A stretch of DNA of 34,051 nt. Source: a virus. Both the position numbers and the translations under genes were made by a program. Positions 8,612 to 16,573 of this stretch are shown here, piece by piece (position 1 is the first letter of the stretch; each line of letters starts with the position of its first letter). The notes under the pieces are model-generated. The model made no database searches. It was not told where the DNA came from and saw nothing but the letters and a program-made list of their open reading frames with translations. The stretch is taken from positions 1 through 34,051 of the IMG/VR virus record IMGVR_UViG_3300048922_000469; one strand, 5' to 3'.

Positions 8612-9586
8612 TCAGGCAGCCTTCTTCCACTGCTTTCTTTCTTCGATAAGGCGGTCGATCAGCCCTTGATTGACGATCTGGCCCTTCTCGTCCACCAGGC
8701 ACGGTATCTGGCTGCAGAAGCAGCGGTAGCGGTTGCCGTTCGCGGCGTAGAAGAATCGCACCTCGTCAGTCGTGTAAACCTGTCCATGGCGAGACGCATG
8801 CCACGGTCGCGTGGTTGGCTTCAGTGCGGAGATCCACAGTAGCGCGGTGCGCAGGCCAAGCCGCTCAGCGCTCCAGTCGGTTTCAGCCCACTGCGCCTGC
8901 CGGAGCGCGCCAACCTGTTCGGTCTGGGCTATGTTTTTGGCTCTTGCCATCGATACATCGAGGCGCTTGCTGATCACCCGGGCGGTTTCGCGAGGGCTAA
9001 CCCCTCTGCCGATGGCATCTGAAATCACATTAGCCAGGTCGGTGCGCGCGGCATCGCTCAACCCTTTCCAGTCGCTATAAGTAGAGACGTATGCCGCGGC
9101 TATCTGGTTCTGGTACGCCGGACTGCTCAGCAGCTGCGCCATGGTGGTCTGCTGGGCGTATACCGGCGACTGGGTAGACAGGTTTGTGAACGCCTGGTGG
9201 GTGCCGCGCTCGTATTCAGCTGCAACGTACTGCAGCGCCCACAGTTCCTGCTCTCCACCCTCCAGCAGAAAATCATCCAGGATGGTCTGAACAATTTTCA
9301 GGAGGTCGGAGAGCTGCGCCGCCGTCATGTCATAGACAAAGGTCGATGCGTTCGCCGTGTAAAGCGTTGGCATGTCACCGGACTGGTGGCAGAGGAAATT
9401 CCATTTCTGTCCGTTCCCCTCCCGCTCCCGCCCGGTCATGCGCTCGTCGATCAGCGCCTTGAGTGCCAGCTTTATCCGGTAATACCGTTCATCAATATCC
9501 TTCGCCATGCGGCTTACCGCGCCGCCTGACATCGTCGGGTCTTTACGCGACCTCGGTACTACCGGACTTTTCGGCTTCAGACTCAT
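8612..9586 (-). CDS. Minor head protein, SPP1 gp7 / Mu F type
   Basis: This minor capsid protein attaches near the portal and may be co-ejected. The C-terminal part carries the family signature: TARVISKRLDVSMARAKNIAQTEQ, followed by a His/Cys module with TRPWHASRHGQVY and NGNRYRCFCSQIPCLVDEKG, as in Phage_Mu_F/SPP1 gp7 proteins. The start is uncertain. I use ATG 9586 (MSLKPKSPVVPRSRKDP), which overlaps the portal end. Alternatives are an upstream ATG cluster at 9637 and ATG 9532, which lies just past the portal stop. None has a strong ribosome site, so coupling to portal translation is likely. Confidence 0.85.
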   Translation of the reverse strand: MSLKPKSPVVPRSRKDPTMSGGAVSRMAKDIDERYYRIKLALKALIDERMTGREREGNGQKWNFLCHQSGDMPTLYTANASTFVYDMTAAQLSDLLKIVQTILDDFLLEGGEQELWALQYVAAEYERGTHQAFTNLSTQSPVYAQQTTMAQLLSSPAYQNQIAAAYVSTYSDWKGLSDAARTDLANVISDAIGRGVSPRETARVISKRLDVSMARAKNIAQTEQVGALRQAQWAETDWSAERLGLRTALLWISALKPTTRPWHASRHGQVYTTDEVRFFYAANGNRYRCFCSQIPCLVDEKGQIVNQGLIDRLIEERKQWKKAA

Positions 9587-10988
9587 CGTCGGCAAGAGGG
9601 TCAGGACGCTGCTGCTTTGGTTCGCCATCATCATCACCCGGATCGGTTATTGCCTGCATCTCGCCTTCGGCGCGCACCTCGTTTTCGGTTATAGCAGACC
9701 TGCCGAAGGCACTGGCGGTCTTCACGCCGACATCGGCCATCGCGGACATGTTCGCAATCTTCTCGGCGCGGCTTGGCGCCAGTAAATCGGACCAGCCGAC
9801 GGTGATTTCATCACCTTTGGGCGCCGGGACGATCCCCAGCGTCCAGAAGCGTGTGATGATATCGGTGATGAACTCGGTGAGAATGCCATTGCGCCGAGAC
9901 ATGCGGGTTTTAGCCCAGCTCTTGCTGTCCTCGGTGGATGCGCGCTCGCCCGTCTGCATGCCCACCAGCTCCTTTATCGGGATCGGTACGGTGGCGCACC
10001 ACTCGCTCAGCGCCGTTCGCCACGTTGGTTCGGGGTCGGCAGCTGCCACTGACAGCACTTCAGCAGTGCCTGCCTGCATGAAGCTTGCGCTGTCGGTGCT
10101 GTCGTTCAGCCGGCGCACCTGCATATCCAGCCCCTCAGATAGCTGGCTCTCCGGCACGCCGAGGGCTTTGGCCAGCGCGGCAAAGTTGGTTTTTTCGCTG
10201 AATGAGTAGTTCAGCTGTCGGCTGGCATTCTTTAAGAAGCCCTCCGACGCGCCGCCGCTCACCTTCTCGATATCCAGCAGCTTGTTAAAGCCATCCTCGA
10301 GCATCGACCGGCCGGAGGTGATAGATCCATCCTCAGAGCCTTCAGCCAGGAGAATTACCCGGTCCGGGTGGACGTTGATAATTCGCCCTGGCCGCGCGTC
10401 CTGATTGTTGCCAACCGACAGCTCAGTGAACGAGTACATTTTCACATCGCCGAACGTCTCGCTATCCGGGTCGCTATCCCACTCTATCGGCTCAATCTGC
10501 GCTTCCCATGCGGGGATCAGCTTTACCAGCGCTTTCTCAGCCATGCGGGAAACGATGGTCTTATCGACTGGTGCACTCCATGGATTACTGTCCTTCACCT
10601 GGATCAGCAGCGCGGCATAGCGGCCCACCAGATTGCGGCGGTCGGTGCCTTTAATCTGCTTCCAGCAGCGCTTCATCAGCTTGTTGATGCGCTTATCCCA
10701 CGGTGTTTGTTTGGTAGCGTCCTTGGTTTGGTCTCCCTCATAGATTTCCGGCAAGTCCTCCCAGCAGCCATCAACCATGCGGCTGACGGATGCGCCGGCG
10801 ATCGCGTTTCGCGTATAGGCGCGATAGAAATCTTCAAAGGTCAGTTCGACCGGGTAGCCGAACTCCTGGTAAAGTCGCTGGCGTTTAGTGTTGCTGGTGC
10901 CGTTGAATAGCGAAGCCAGCCACTGCGCGCGATCCTTTTCGATGGCGGAGTTAGCAGCCCTCTGCGATTTATTTTGGCTTTCGTTCAC
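9543..10988 (-). CDS. Portal protein (DUF1073 type)
   Basis: The protein has 481 residues, a normal portal size. The N-terminus includes LTFEDFYRAYTRNAIAGASVSRMVDG, typical of DUF1073 portals, and later NVHPDRVILLAEG, then a helical wing and stem region (VPIPIKELVGMQTGERASTEDSKSWAKTR). The C-terminus is acidic and probably disordered. Portals are dodecameric rings at one capsid vertex through which DNA passes. The gene directly follows terminase large subunit. Databases sometimes label this family after anti-CBASS Acb1 because of a shared family name. The sequence and position here support a portal, not an Acb1 enzyme. Confidence 0.87.
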   Translation of the reverse strand: MNESQNKSQRAANSAIEKDRAQWLASLFNGTSNTKRQRLYQEFGYPVELTFEDFYRAYTRNAIAGASVSRMVDGCWEDLPEIYEGDQTKDATKQTPWDKRINKLMKRCWKQIKGTDRRNLVGRYAALLIQVKDSNPWSAPVDKTIVSRMAEKALVKLIPAWEAQIEPIEWDSDPDSETFGDVKMYSFTELSVGNNQDARPGRIINVHPDRVILLAEGSEDGSITSGRSMLEDGFNKLLDIEKVSGGASEGFLKNASRQLNYSFSEKTNFAALAKALGVPESQLSEGLDMQVRRLNDSTDSASFMQAGTAEVLSVAAADPEPTWRTALSEWCATVPIPIKELVGMQTGERASTEDSKSWAKTRMSRRNGILTEFITDIITRFWTLGIVPAPKGDEITVGWSDLLAPSRAEKIANMSAMADVGVKTASAFGRSAITENEVRAEGEMQAITDPGDDDGEPKQQRPDPLADDESEAEKSGSTEVA

Positions 10989-10998
10989 GGTTCCTCCG

Positions 10999-12471
10999 TC
11001 AGCGCGAGCGCACCAACATGCCGATTGATTGTGGTTCTGACAGTTCGGTCAGCGCGTAAACGGCTGCATCGAGGCGGTCGGGGGATTTCTTGGCGGTCGC
11101 GGGCACGTACTCCATAAGCTGGTTCTCCAGCTGATAGAGGCTTCCACGGTGCGCCACCCGGCCCTGCGCATAAAGCGCTGATATGGGTTCGGCGCGGGCA
11201 TACTTGCCTTTGCTGGCGTGCACGCGAATGATGCGCCCGGTGAATCCGGCATTTTTCAGGGTGTCTTCGGCCATATCGCCGCCCTGGTTGGTCTCGATGA
11301 CGATCGCATCTGCCTCGTGGTGGTGATACGCCTCGATAGCGCGAGTGGCCCAGCCGTTTGGCGAGTATTTGCCGCTGTAGTCAGCGTCCAGCGTGTACTG
11401 GCGCTCATCGCCGCTGCCATAAACGCTGGCAACCGCAATGCCTGACTCATCGCTCTCATCGCTATTGGTGGCCTGCGGGTCAATGGCGACAACGGTGCGC
11501 GCAAGCTCCTGCGTGATCCGCATTTCGTGCGCTGCGTTGATCATCTCCTCGTTCCACAGCGCGCCCTCGGCATTGAAGCGCTTCGGGTTCTGCATGTACT
11601 GCGCGTCGGCGGTGCGCCGGTGCGAGAACAGAGAAACCCGGTGCGACTCGTTATGCTTGAACGGCCACAGCCAGCCATCAGGCAGGCCGTGGTCGATGGG
11701 TATAGCGTGGGTGTTCTCGGGGTACACATCGGCATAGCTCTGGCTGTTGTCGATGATTACCGGGAGGTTGAGGTGGTGCCACTCCTCACCGCTACCGCCG
11801 CGTAGCAGATAGCCGCTCAGGTCGTGGTAGTGGATGCGCTGCATAATCACGATCATCGGCGTCGTTTCGACGGCCAGTCGCGATTTGATGGTTTCGTTAA
11901 AGCGGTTGTTCACCCCGTCGCGCACGATTTCGCTGTATGCGTCATCGGGTTTGACCGGGTCATCGATGATCAGCGCGCCCTGCCAGCCTGGTTCCATGTG
12001 CCCGGCGCGGAAGCCGGTGACCTGACCAGCTGCCGACGAGGCATACACGCCGCCGCCGTACTCGTTCCACCACATCGCTTTACTGTCGGCATCGTCGCGC
12101 AGCTCCATTGGCCACATGGCCTGGTAGACCTTCGACTTGATCATGCCGCGCGTGGTGGATGAGTTCTGCAGCGCCAGGTTGTGCGAATAAGACAGGTGCA
12201 TGAAGCGGGCGCGGTTGTTCAACGCCAGACCGCGCCCCATCAGGTTAATGGTGGCCAGTTCGGTTTTGGTATAACCGGGCGGAACGTTGATGATCAGGCG
12301 CTTTATCTCGCCGGATATGACGCGGTCGAGTGTGTCCTGAATCACCTGGTGATGCGGGGCAACAATCATCTTGCCGCCGGTGCGCTGCTTGAAGAAGTAC
12401 CGGGAGTAGTAGAGCCCGTCCTCTTCACACTCTATTTTTCGGGCATAGTTCCGCTGCTCAACAGTCGTCAT
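10999..12471 (-). CDS. terL: Terminase large subunit
   Basis: This is the 490-residue DNA packaging motor. The ATPase domain has a Walker A-like loop, PPGYTKTE, at residues 64-71 and Walker B, ALIIDD, at about 166-171, with the coupling region nearby. The nuclease domain has the RNase H-like acidic residues D331 (VVAIDPQATN), E393 (AIVIETNQGGD) and D468 (SPDRLDAAVYALTEL). It cuts concatemers and pumps DNA through the portal. The ATG lies inside the end of the small subunit gene (14-base overlap), which suggests coupled translation. Confidence 0.95.
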   Translation of the reverse strand: MTTVEQRNYARKIECEEDGLYYSRYFFKQRTGGKMIVAPHHQVIQDTLDRVISGEIKRLIINVPPGYTKTELATINLMGRGLALNNRARFMHLSYSHNLALQNSSTTRGMIKSKVYQAMWPMELRDDADSKAMWWNEYGGGVYASSAAGQVTGFRAGHMEPGWQGALIIDDPVKPDDAYSEIVRDGVNNRFNETIKSRLAVETTPMIVIMQRIHYHDLSGYLLRGGSGEEWHHLNLPVIIDNSQSYADVYPENTHAIPIDHGLPDGWLWPFKHNESHRVSLFSHRRTADAQYMQNPKRFNAEGALWNEEMINAAHEMRITQELARTVVAIDPQATNSDESDESGIAVASVYGSGDERQYTLDADYSGKYSPNGWATRAIEAYHHHEADAIVIETNQGGDMAEDTLKNAGFTGRIIRVHASKGKYARAEPISALYAQGRVAHRGSLYQLENQLMEYVPATAKKSPDRLDAAVYALTELSEPQSIGMLVRSR

Positions 12472-12937
12472 CCTCCAGCATCTCCTGTCGAGCCTTCTTG
12501 TATTCTTCCTTTGTCAGGGTGGCCGACTCGATGGGCGCGCCGTCTTTCCCAGTCAGTTCTACCTTCTGCTTGTTGGTATAAGCGTCGCCGCACTCCTTCG
12601 CTGCCTGCTCGATGATCTGCGCGGTCAGCGCGAAGTTCTTCATGCCCTCGGTGCGCGTGGCCATCCGGTCGAGCGTTCGCAGCCGATAGGCCTTATTGGC
12701 GATCGGGATGTCTGAAATCTCGTTCTGGAAGCGCGTGCGGGTCGAATAAAACATGTCCACCCACTTCTGAGCCAGACCGCGCCCATTTGCCTTCGTCGGG
12801 TCGTGCGTCTCGACCTGCTGGCGGCTGATCCCGATCCCGAATTCCTTCTTGACTGACTCCACCACTGTCGAAGGCGTGTCAAAACAGGCCAGCGACTGGA
12901 CGATGAAGGCTTTGACTTCACCTTTAAGGATCGCCAT
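12458..12937 (-). CDS. terS: Terminase small subunit (DUF2280 type)
   Basis: This 159-residue protein immediately precedes the large subunit. Residues 1-60 form a helix-turn-helix-like domain (VKAFIVQSLACFDTPSTVVESVKKEFGIGISRQQVETHDP), typical of DUF2280 proteins. The central helices (AYRLRTLDRMATRT) are suited to ring assembly. The C-terminal tail is charged (KKARQEMLEDDDC). It recognises the packaging start and loads TerL. Confidence 0.87.
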   Translation of the reverse strand: MAILKGEVKAFIVQSLACFDTPSTVVESVKKEFGIGISRQQVETHDPTKANGRGLAQKWVDMFYSTRTRFQNEISDIPIANKAYRLRTLDRMATRTEGMKNFALTAQIIEQAAKECGDAYTNKQKVELTGKDGAPIESATLTKEEYKKARQEMLEDDDC

Positions 12938-12968
12938 TGCTTACCTGCCTGTCATAATTGGTCAATAG

Positions 12969-13604
12969 TTAAGCCAGCTTCAGCAGGCATGTGCCGCATG
13001 CTCTGGCTATATCGTTTTTTGCCACCTCTGGCCGCTCCGCAGCGGCTTCGATTAGCTGTTGTACTTCGTCGCTGGCACCGTAGCGCCGCACCACACCCAC
13101 GAACTCCTCCACGTCATGCCCGCGCATGGTCAGCTTTGGCAGCCCTTCTCGCGTGAATGCCGGAGCGCCGAACTCGTCGGTTTGCTGGGCAATGTGGTAC
13201 AGCTCATGCTCGACCAGCGCGCAGAACTCCAGATCCGTGCACTGTGCGCAGAAGTCTGCAGCCATCGTGATGATGTAGCCCGGCACCCCGCCGAACCATT
13301 CATGCATCTGCTGTTCCATCCGGGACTTCTGCCAGCCACCGGCACGCATGGCGACTTCTTCGGCCTGGCCCAGCACGGTGCGACCTTTCTTCGTGAACGC
13401 AGAGGATGCCCACATAAAGCGGATGTCAGCGTCAATCAGGTGGGTGTGGTCAGGGTTATGCAGCAGCCCATCGGCTGATAGGATTTGCTGGGACACCCAT
13501 TCAAGAACTTCAGGGGCGGGGATCAGCTTCGTGTAGCCGTGGAAATCTTCGATAAGGCTCAGCGGCGGCATCGGCCTCAATATTTCTTCGCCGGTACCTG
13601 ACAT
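12969..13604 (-). CDS. Putative phage metallopeptidase
   Basis: This 211-residue protein carries a zincin-type motif, H133-E-L-Y-H137 (FCALVEHELYHIAQQ), and a downstream acidic His segment (MRGHDVEEFVGVVRRYG, residues 160-175) that could supply the third ligand. This matches the 'putative phage metallopeptidase' family usually found upstream of terminase genes in enterobacterial prophages. Its substrate is unknown. It lies two bases from the 68-residue gene before it. Confidence 0.85.
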   Translation of the reverse strand: MSGTGEEILRPMPPLSLIEDFHGYTKLIPAPEVLEWVSQQILSADGLLHNPDHTHLIDADIRFMWASSAFTKKGRTVLGQAEEVAMRAGGWQKSRMEQQMHEWFGGVPGYIITMAADFCAQCTDLEFCALVEHELYHIAQQTDEFGAPAFTREGLPKLTMRGHDVEEFVGVVRRYGASDEVQQLIEAAAERPEVAKNDIARACGTCLLKLA

Positions 13605-13606
13605 GG

Positions 13607-13813
13607 CTATTTCTCTTCGGTTTCGGTTTCAACCGCTGGCGCCGGGTCGAACTGCATTTTTAGAACGTCATCTGACGCGAGGTAAACCCATCCACCATCT
13701 TCCTGGGCAATGCCGATGAAGCCGTTAACGACTTCAGGCTGCGAACGATTCATAAGGCCGGTGTGAGTTTCACCTGATTTGGTTAGGGCGGTTATTCGGT
13801 AGATTTCAGGCAT
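13607..13813 (-). CDS. Small hypothetical protein paired with the metallopeptidase
   Basis: This 68-residue protein begins MPEIYRITALTKSGETHTGL and is predicted to be a small beta domain with an acidic tail (VETETEEK). It is closely packed with the metallopeptidase gene (two-base gap), so the two are probably co-translated and may work together. I do not recognise the family. Confidence 0.7.
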   Translation of the reverse strand: MPEIYRITALTKSGETHTGLMNRSQPEVVNGFIGIAQEDGGWVYLASDDVLKMQFDPAPAVETETEEK

Positions 13814-13830
13814 CGATTTCTCCCGGCATA

Positions 13831-13852
13831 AAAAAACCGCCCGAGGGCGGTT
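13831..13852 (-). terminator. Intrinsic terminator between lysis block and packaging genes
   Basis: Reading leftward, the stem AACCGCC, loop CTCG and stem GGCGGTT end in six or more T. It lies just after the 59-residue ORF and before the packaging operon, so packaging genes depend on readthrough by Q-modified polymerase or on another promoter. Confidence 0.85.
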
Positions 13853-13856
13853 TGCA

Positions 13857-14036
13857 TTATTTTGTTTCGGTTTTCGGTATTACCTTGGCGCTGATCGTGG
13901 AATAGATATGATTGAAAGTATCATTCACACGCGTGTAGCTCTTATGATCAACAGGATTTGTTTTTATCAGCTCTTTCGTAAGTTCAGTTGCAAGTTCCGC
14001 AATTCTTACTCTTGCTTCTGCAGTAGTCATCGACAT
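13857..14036 (-). CDS. 59-residue hypothetical protein before the terminator
   Basis: Read from the reverse strand, it starts MSMTTAEARVRIAELATEL and ends KVIPKTETK, with the stop directly before the terminator at 13831-13852. The helical Ala/Glu/Leu N-terminus is followed by a mixed segment, SYTRVNDTFNHIYSTIS. A GGA element lies about ten bases upstream of the ATG. A second ATG (M3) is possible. The region is richer in A+T than its neighbours. The family is not recognised. Confidence 0.6.
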   Translation of the reverse strand: MSMTTAEARVRIAELATELTKELIKTNPVDHKSYTRVNDTFNHIYSTISAKVIPKTETK

Positions 14037-14127
14037 TTTTTAAATTCCATATCAAAGCGACAATTCGCAATTATAACATGGGGATAAATCTTAAACTTTC
14101 AATAAAAAAACTGAAAATTACCATATT

Positions 14128-14592
14128 TCATTGAGTGCATTGCTCAATAATATACTGCTGCAATCCTGCTATCATCTTTCCGCTGATTTCGATTCGCTCT
14201 CTAAGGGTGAAATAATCCTGTTCAGCGGCGTCAGTAAGTCTGGGGCTGGTTGCATCATCCACGCTGGTGGTGCCGGTGGTGGATTGCTTCTGGCAGGTGG
14301 CGTTGACACGCAGCCCACACTTGCCAGAGCGAACACACTGCTGCAGATCTTCAAGCTTAGCTTTGGCATCAGCCAGTTCTCCCGTGTATTTGGCATCGAG
14401 TGCGGCTACGTCACGCTGGCGCGCCTGCATGTCAGTGATGGTTTCCTGACGCTGCTTGGCTAGGGCCTTTGCGGCGGTGGCGCGACCATCGGCGGCGATT
14501 GCCTGCCCGTGGTAATAGCTCGCCAGTTTGGCAGCAGCTACAGCCACAACCAAAAGCAGGCCCCAAACCATGGTTCGCCAGTCAAAGGTCAT
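14128..14592 (-). CDS. Rz: Rz inner-membrane spanin
   Basis: This 154-residue i-spanin has an N-terminal signal anchor (TMVWGLLLVVAVAAAKLASYY, residues about 7-27), then a long periplasmic coiled coil rich in Ala, Gln and Lys (KALAKQRQETITDMQARQRDVAALDAKYTGEL). It joins the outer-membrane Rz1 to fuse the two membranes in the last step of lysis. It overlaps the endolysin by four bases and carries Rz1 in another frame. Confidence 0.92.
   Translation of the reverse strand: MTFDWRTMVWGLLLVVAVAAAKLASYYHGQAIAADGRATAAKALAKQRQETITDMQARQRDVAALDAKYTGELADAKAKLEDLQQCVRSGKCGLRVNATCQKQSTTGTTSVDDATSPRLTDAAEQDYFTLRERIEISGKMIAGLQQYIIEQCTQ
14172..14369 (-). CDS. Rz1: Rz1 outer-membrane lipoprotein spanin, nested in Rz
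   Basis: A 65-residue lipoprotein lies wholly inside Rz in a different frame. It starts MPKLSLKICSSVFALASVGC. The lipobox L-A-S-V-G-C places lipid on the Cys at residue 20, and the short mature part is proline-rich (TPPARSNPPPAPPAW), the hallmark of Rz1. An in-frame ATG nine codons upstream (14396) is less likely because it would add a polar extension before the signal peptide. Confidence 0.88.
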   Translation of the reverse strand: MPKLSLKICSSVFALASVGCVSTPPARSNPPPAPPAWMMQPAPDLLTPLNRIISPLESESKSAER

Positions 14593-15128
14593 TTATCCAA
14601 TCCCCAGCACGTTAACTCAGCCTCCTGATCCCGGCGCTCAACTTGGCCATAGCAGCCATTCGCCTGACCTTTCGTGAGCCTGCAGTCGCGGCCCCGGTCA
14701 TGTACCCAACGCTTAATCTCAGCACACGCACCCGGTCGCTCACCGGCGTTGAGCTTTTTGTAAAACGTCGATGTGAAGCACTTACCCGGCCCTATGTTGT
14801 ACGGGCAGAACGAGGCAATCCCAGCTTTTTGCGGTTCAGTCAGCGGCACATGCACATTCGCATTAACCCAGGCCAAAGCCTTGCAGTTCTCGATTGCGTT
14901 AACGGCACGGCATTTTTCAACAGTCATTCTCATGCCAGATGTGACAGGCTTTCCATCTATGCGTGTGACACCTCGACAAATAGTCCAGATACCGGAACCA
15001 TCACGATATGAAGAGAGGCTGTTACCTTCTTTCTCATCAAGAAACTGATCCAGAATCAATGGAGCAGATGCACCACCTACCACCAGCGCCAGAACAGCAG
15101 CACTCAGCTTTGTTTTCAGATTTGCCAT
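14589..15128 (-). CDS. SAR endolysin (GH24 lysozyme)
   Basis: This 179-residue muramidase carries the exact E-x8-D-x5-T catalytic triad of T4-type lysozymes: E34, D43 and T49 (in DEKEGNSLSSYRDGSGIWT). Residues about 7-26 form a weakly hydrophobic Ala/Gly/Ser-rich signal-arrest-release segment (KLSAAVLALVVGGASAPLIL). The enzyme would therefore be exported by Sec, held inactive in the membrane and released when the membrane depolarises. C51 follows the triad, and several other Cys could stabilise or switch the fold. The stop overlaps the Rz start. Confidence 0.93.
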   Translation of the reverse strand: MANLKTKLSAAVLALVVGGASAPLILDQFLDEKEGNSLSSYRDGSGIWTICRGVTRIDGKPVTSGMRMTVEKCRAVNAIENCKALAWVNANVHVPLTEPQKAGIASFCPYNIGPGKCFTSTFYKKLNAGERPGACAEIKRWVHDRGRDCRLTKGQANGCYGQVERRDQEAELTCWGLDK

Positions 15129-15434
15129 TTATGCCTCAGCTTTAGCAGTCGCCTCAGATATGACTTCAACAGCGCTGGGGCGCTGCTCTAATGGTTTTTG
15201 CTGAACATCGCGGATGTAGTCTTCCATGATTTTTGTCCGGCGCTCGTCTTCTCTCCGGGCCGCCCGGGCATCAATACGTCCGTTGATATATGACGCGAGT
15301 GAAATGACGAGGCCAACAGCACCGAAGATGAAATAAATCAGTTCTTGGGTGGACCATCCGAGTCCCGACGCAATGATGCCGAGCCACGCAAAGAATTGAG
15401 TGACGATATTGCCAGGTTGTTGATCCATTTTCAT
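15129..15434 (-). CDS. Holin, pinholin-like, with Met-Lys-Met dual start
   Basis: This 101-residue protein has two membrane segments, about residues 10-27 (IVTQFFAWLGIIASGLGW) and 31-50 (ELIYFIFGAVGLVISLASYI), and a basic, charged tail (RIDARAARREDERRTK). The loop and tail look like phage 21 pinholin, which pairs with SAR endolysins. The start reads Met-Lys-Met-Asp. A GAGGT site is best spaced for the first Met, and the second Met gives a form without the extra Lys, as in the lambda S107/S105 pair. Its stop adjoins the endolysin ATG. Confidence 0.83.
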   Translation of the reverse strand: MKMDQQPGNIVTQFFAWLGIIASGLGWSTQELIYFIFGAVGLVISLASYINGRIDARAARREDERRTKIMEDYIRDVQQKPLEQRPSAVEVISEATAKAEA

Positions 15435-15486
15435 ATGCTCACCTCGGCGGTAGCCGTTGGTGCCGTGTGTGATGGGAAGGGTAAAT

Positions 15487-15515
15487 AAAAAAGGCTCACC
15501 TGAATGAGCCTTTTT
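15487..15515 (-). terminator. Terminator after the AT-rich cargo gene (works in both directions)
   Basis: The stem AAGGCTCA / TGAGCCTT has a six-base loop. It is preceded by an A-run and followed by a T-run, so either strand would show a U-tail. On the minus strand it follows the 279-residue cargo gene and precedes the holin. Confidence 0.85.
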
Positions 15516-15529
15516 AAATAAATAAAATT

Positions 15530-16369
15530 TTATTTCCTGGGCTTAGGTCCGAGACTTATTTTCGATTTCAATCCCTTTCGAGCGGTTGATGTAAAAGGGA
15601 AAACACCGCACATTAAATCAGTACAGAACACTAAACACTCACTTATAAGTTTCATGGCCATAAAAATATATGCATGATCATAAACATTAAAGCAACCAGT
15701 ACCTCTACCATTAACCTCAGCTTTATAGAAAGACATCGGAAGGATATGAGTATAATGAGATAGAAAATCAAAGAGGACCCTAAATTCATTAGGATCATCG
15801 CCCATCTCCATTAGAATCTCGTCACGAGATTGAATAGTCATAACCTTCCCATTTAATATTTTCTTTCTCAAACCTGCACTTAAAGAAAGAAAATATTTAT
15901 TTTCCATTAATTTATCTTCTATATCACTTTTCTGCTGGAGATAAAAATCTAGCAATCTTTGGTTATCTGAAGACGAAAACATGTCAATACGCTTAGCGCA
16001 ATCATTAAGATGCATAGTGAAGAGTTTTACAGCCCATTCATCTTCATTAGCAGGATCTTTTCTAATCGAAAATAATAGCAATTTAGCTTCAAGAATAGCT
16101 CTTGTATGTGATGCGACTAAAGAGAAATCCCAAACTTCATAATCTTTTTTTGCCCATCTCGACCCGGGCACGTTTGCTATCATTACACCAGCATGAATGC
16201 AAATTCTTAAAAAAATGTATGTACACCATGCGTGATGGGGTTCATCTGCTTCTCTATGTCCAATAGAGTTGCTAACAGCCTTTGCTTCGCAAACTGCAAT
16301 ATCTAACTCTCTTAACGCTAGATAATATTCATCCTTAGATATAGGATTTGGTTGCTCATTACCTGTCAT
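15530..16369 (-). CDS. AT-rich cargo protein between late promoter and lysis genes (DUF5677-like?)
   Basis: This 279-residue, mostly helical soluble protein has many aromatic and charged residues. Segments such as ASHTRAILEAKLLLFSIRKDP, WAVKLFTMHLNDCAKRIDMF and FDFLSHYTHILPMSFYKAE recall the helical DUF5677-type family, but I could not check this. The start has a strong GGAGG site. The gene is markedly A+T-rich, uses different codons from its neighbours and is closed off by its own terminator, all signs of horizontal gain. It occupies the Q-to-lysis interval, a common place for prophage cargo such as toxins or exclusion genes. No signal peptide or catalytic motif is visible. Confidence 0.8.
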   Translation of the reverse strand: MTGNEQPNPISKDEYYLALRELDIAVCEAKAVSNSIGHREADEPHHAWCTYIFLRICIHAGVMIANVPGSRWAKKDYEVWDFSLVASHTRAILEAKLLLFSIRKDPANEDEWAVKLFTMHLNDCAKRIDMFSSSDNQRLLDFYLQQKSDIEDKLMENKYFLSLSAGLRKKILNGKVMTIQSRDEILMEMGDDPNEFRVLFDFLSHYTHILPMSFYKAEVNGRGTGCFNVYDHAYIFMAMKLISECLVFCTDLMCGVFPFTSTARKGLKSKISLGPKPRK

Positions 16370-16445
16370 AGCACTATGCCTCCGTGTGTCAGAGAGATAA
16401 TGCTAAATATTAGATGGGCAAGTAAAGCTTAAATGTTAAGAAATC

Positions 16446-16470
16446 AAAAAGGCCCCGAGTTTGCGGAGCC
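16446..16470 (-). terminator. tR'-like terminator just after the late promoter
   Basis: On the minus strand the stem GGCTCCG, loop CAAACT and stem CGGGGCC (one G-T pair) are followed by TTTTT. It lies about 50 bases downstream of the late promoter and would give a short RNA unless Q modifies polymerase, as at lambda tR'. Confidence 0.75.
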
Positions 16471-16521
16471 TTCGAATTCGTTTAATTGTCTGTGAGCATT
16501 AAAATCCCACGATGGGAGAGA

Positions 16522-16549
16522 TATTTATCCAATTCCGGACAAAAAGCAA
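16522..16549 (-). promoter_or_regulatory. Late promoter resembling lambda pR'
   Basis: On the minus strand, -35 TTGCTT (16544-16549) and -10 TAAATA (16522-16527) are 16 bases apart. The sequence AATTGGATAAATATCTC, then ATCGTGGGATTTTAATG, closely follows lambda pR' and its start-proximal pause region (AATTGGGTAAATTTGACTC, GATGGGTTAAT). It sits just downstream of Q and upstream of a terminator, the arrangement needed for Q-dependent late transcription. Confidence 0.72.
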
Positions 16550-16573
16550 TAGGCATTTGCTATAATTTGTTCA

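Noticed and set aside
9543-10988. Portal gene as an anti-CBASS Acb1 enzyme
   Set aside because: The family name used in databases is shared, but length, sequence and position next to TerL are those of a DUF1073 portal.
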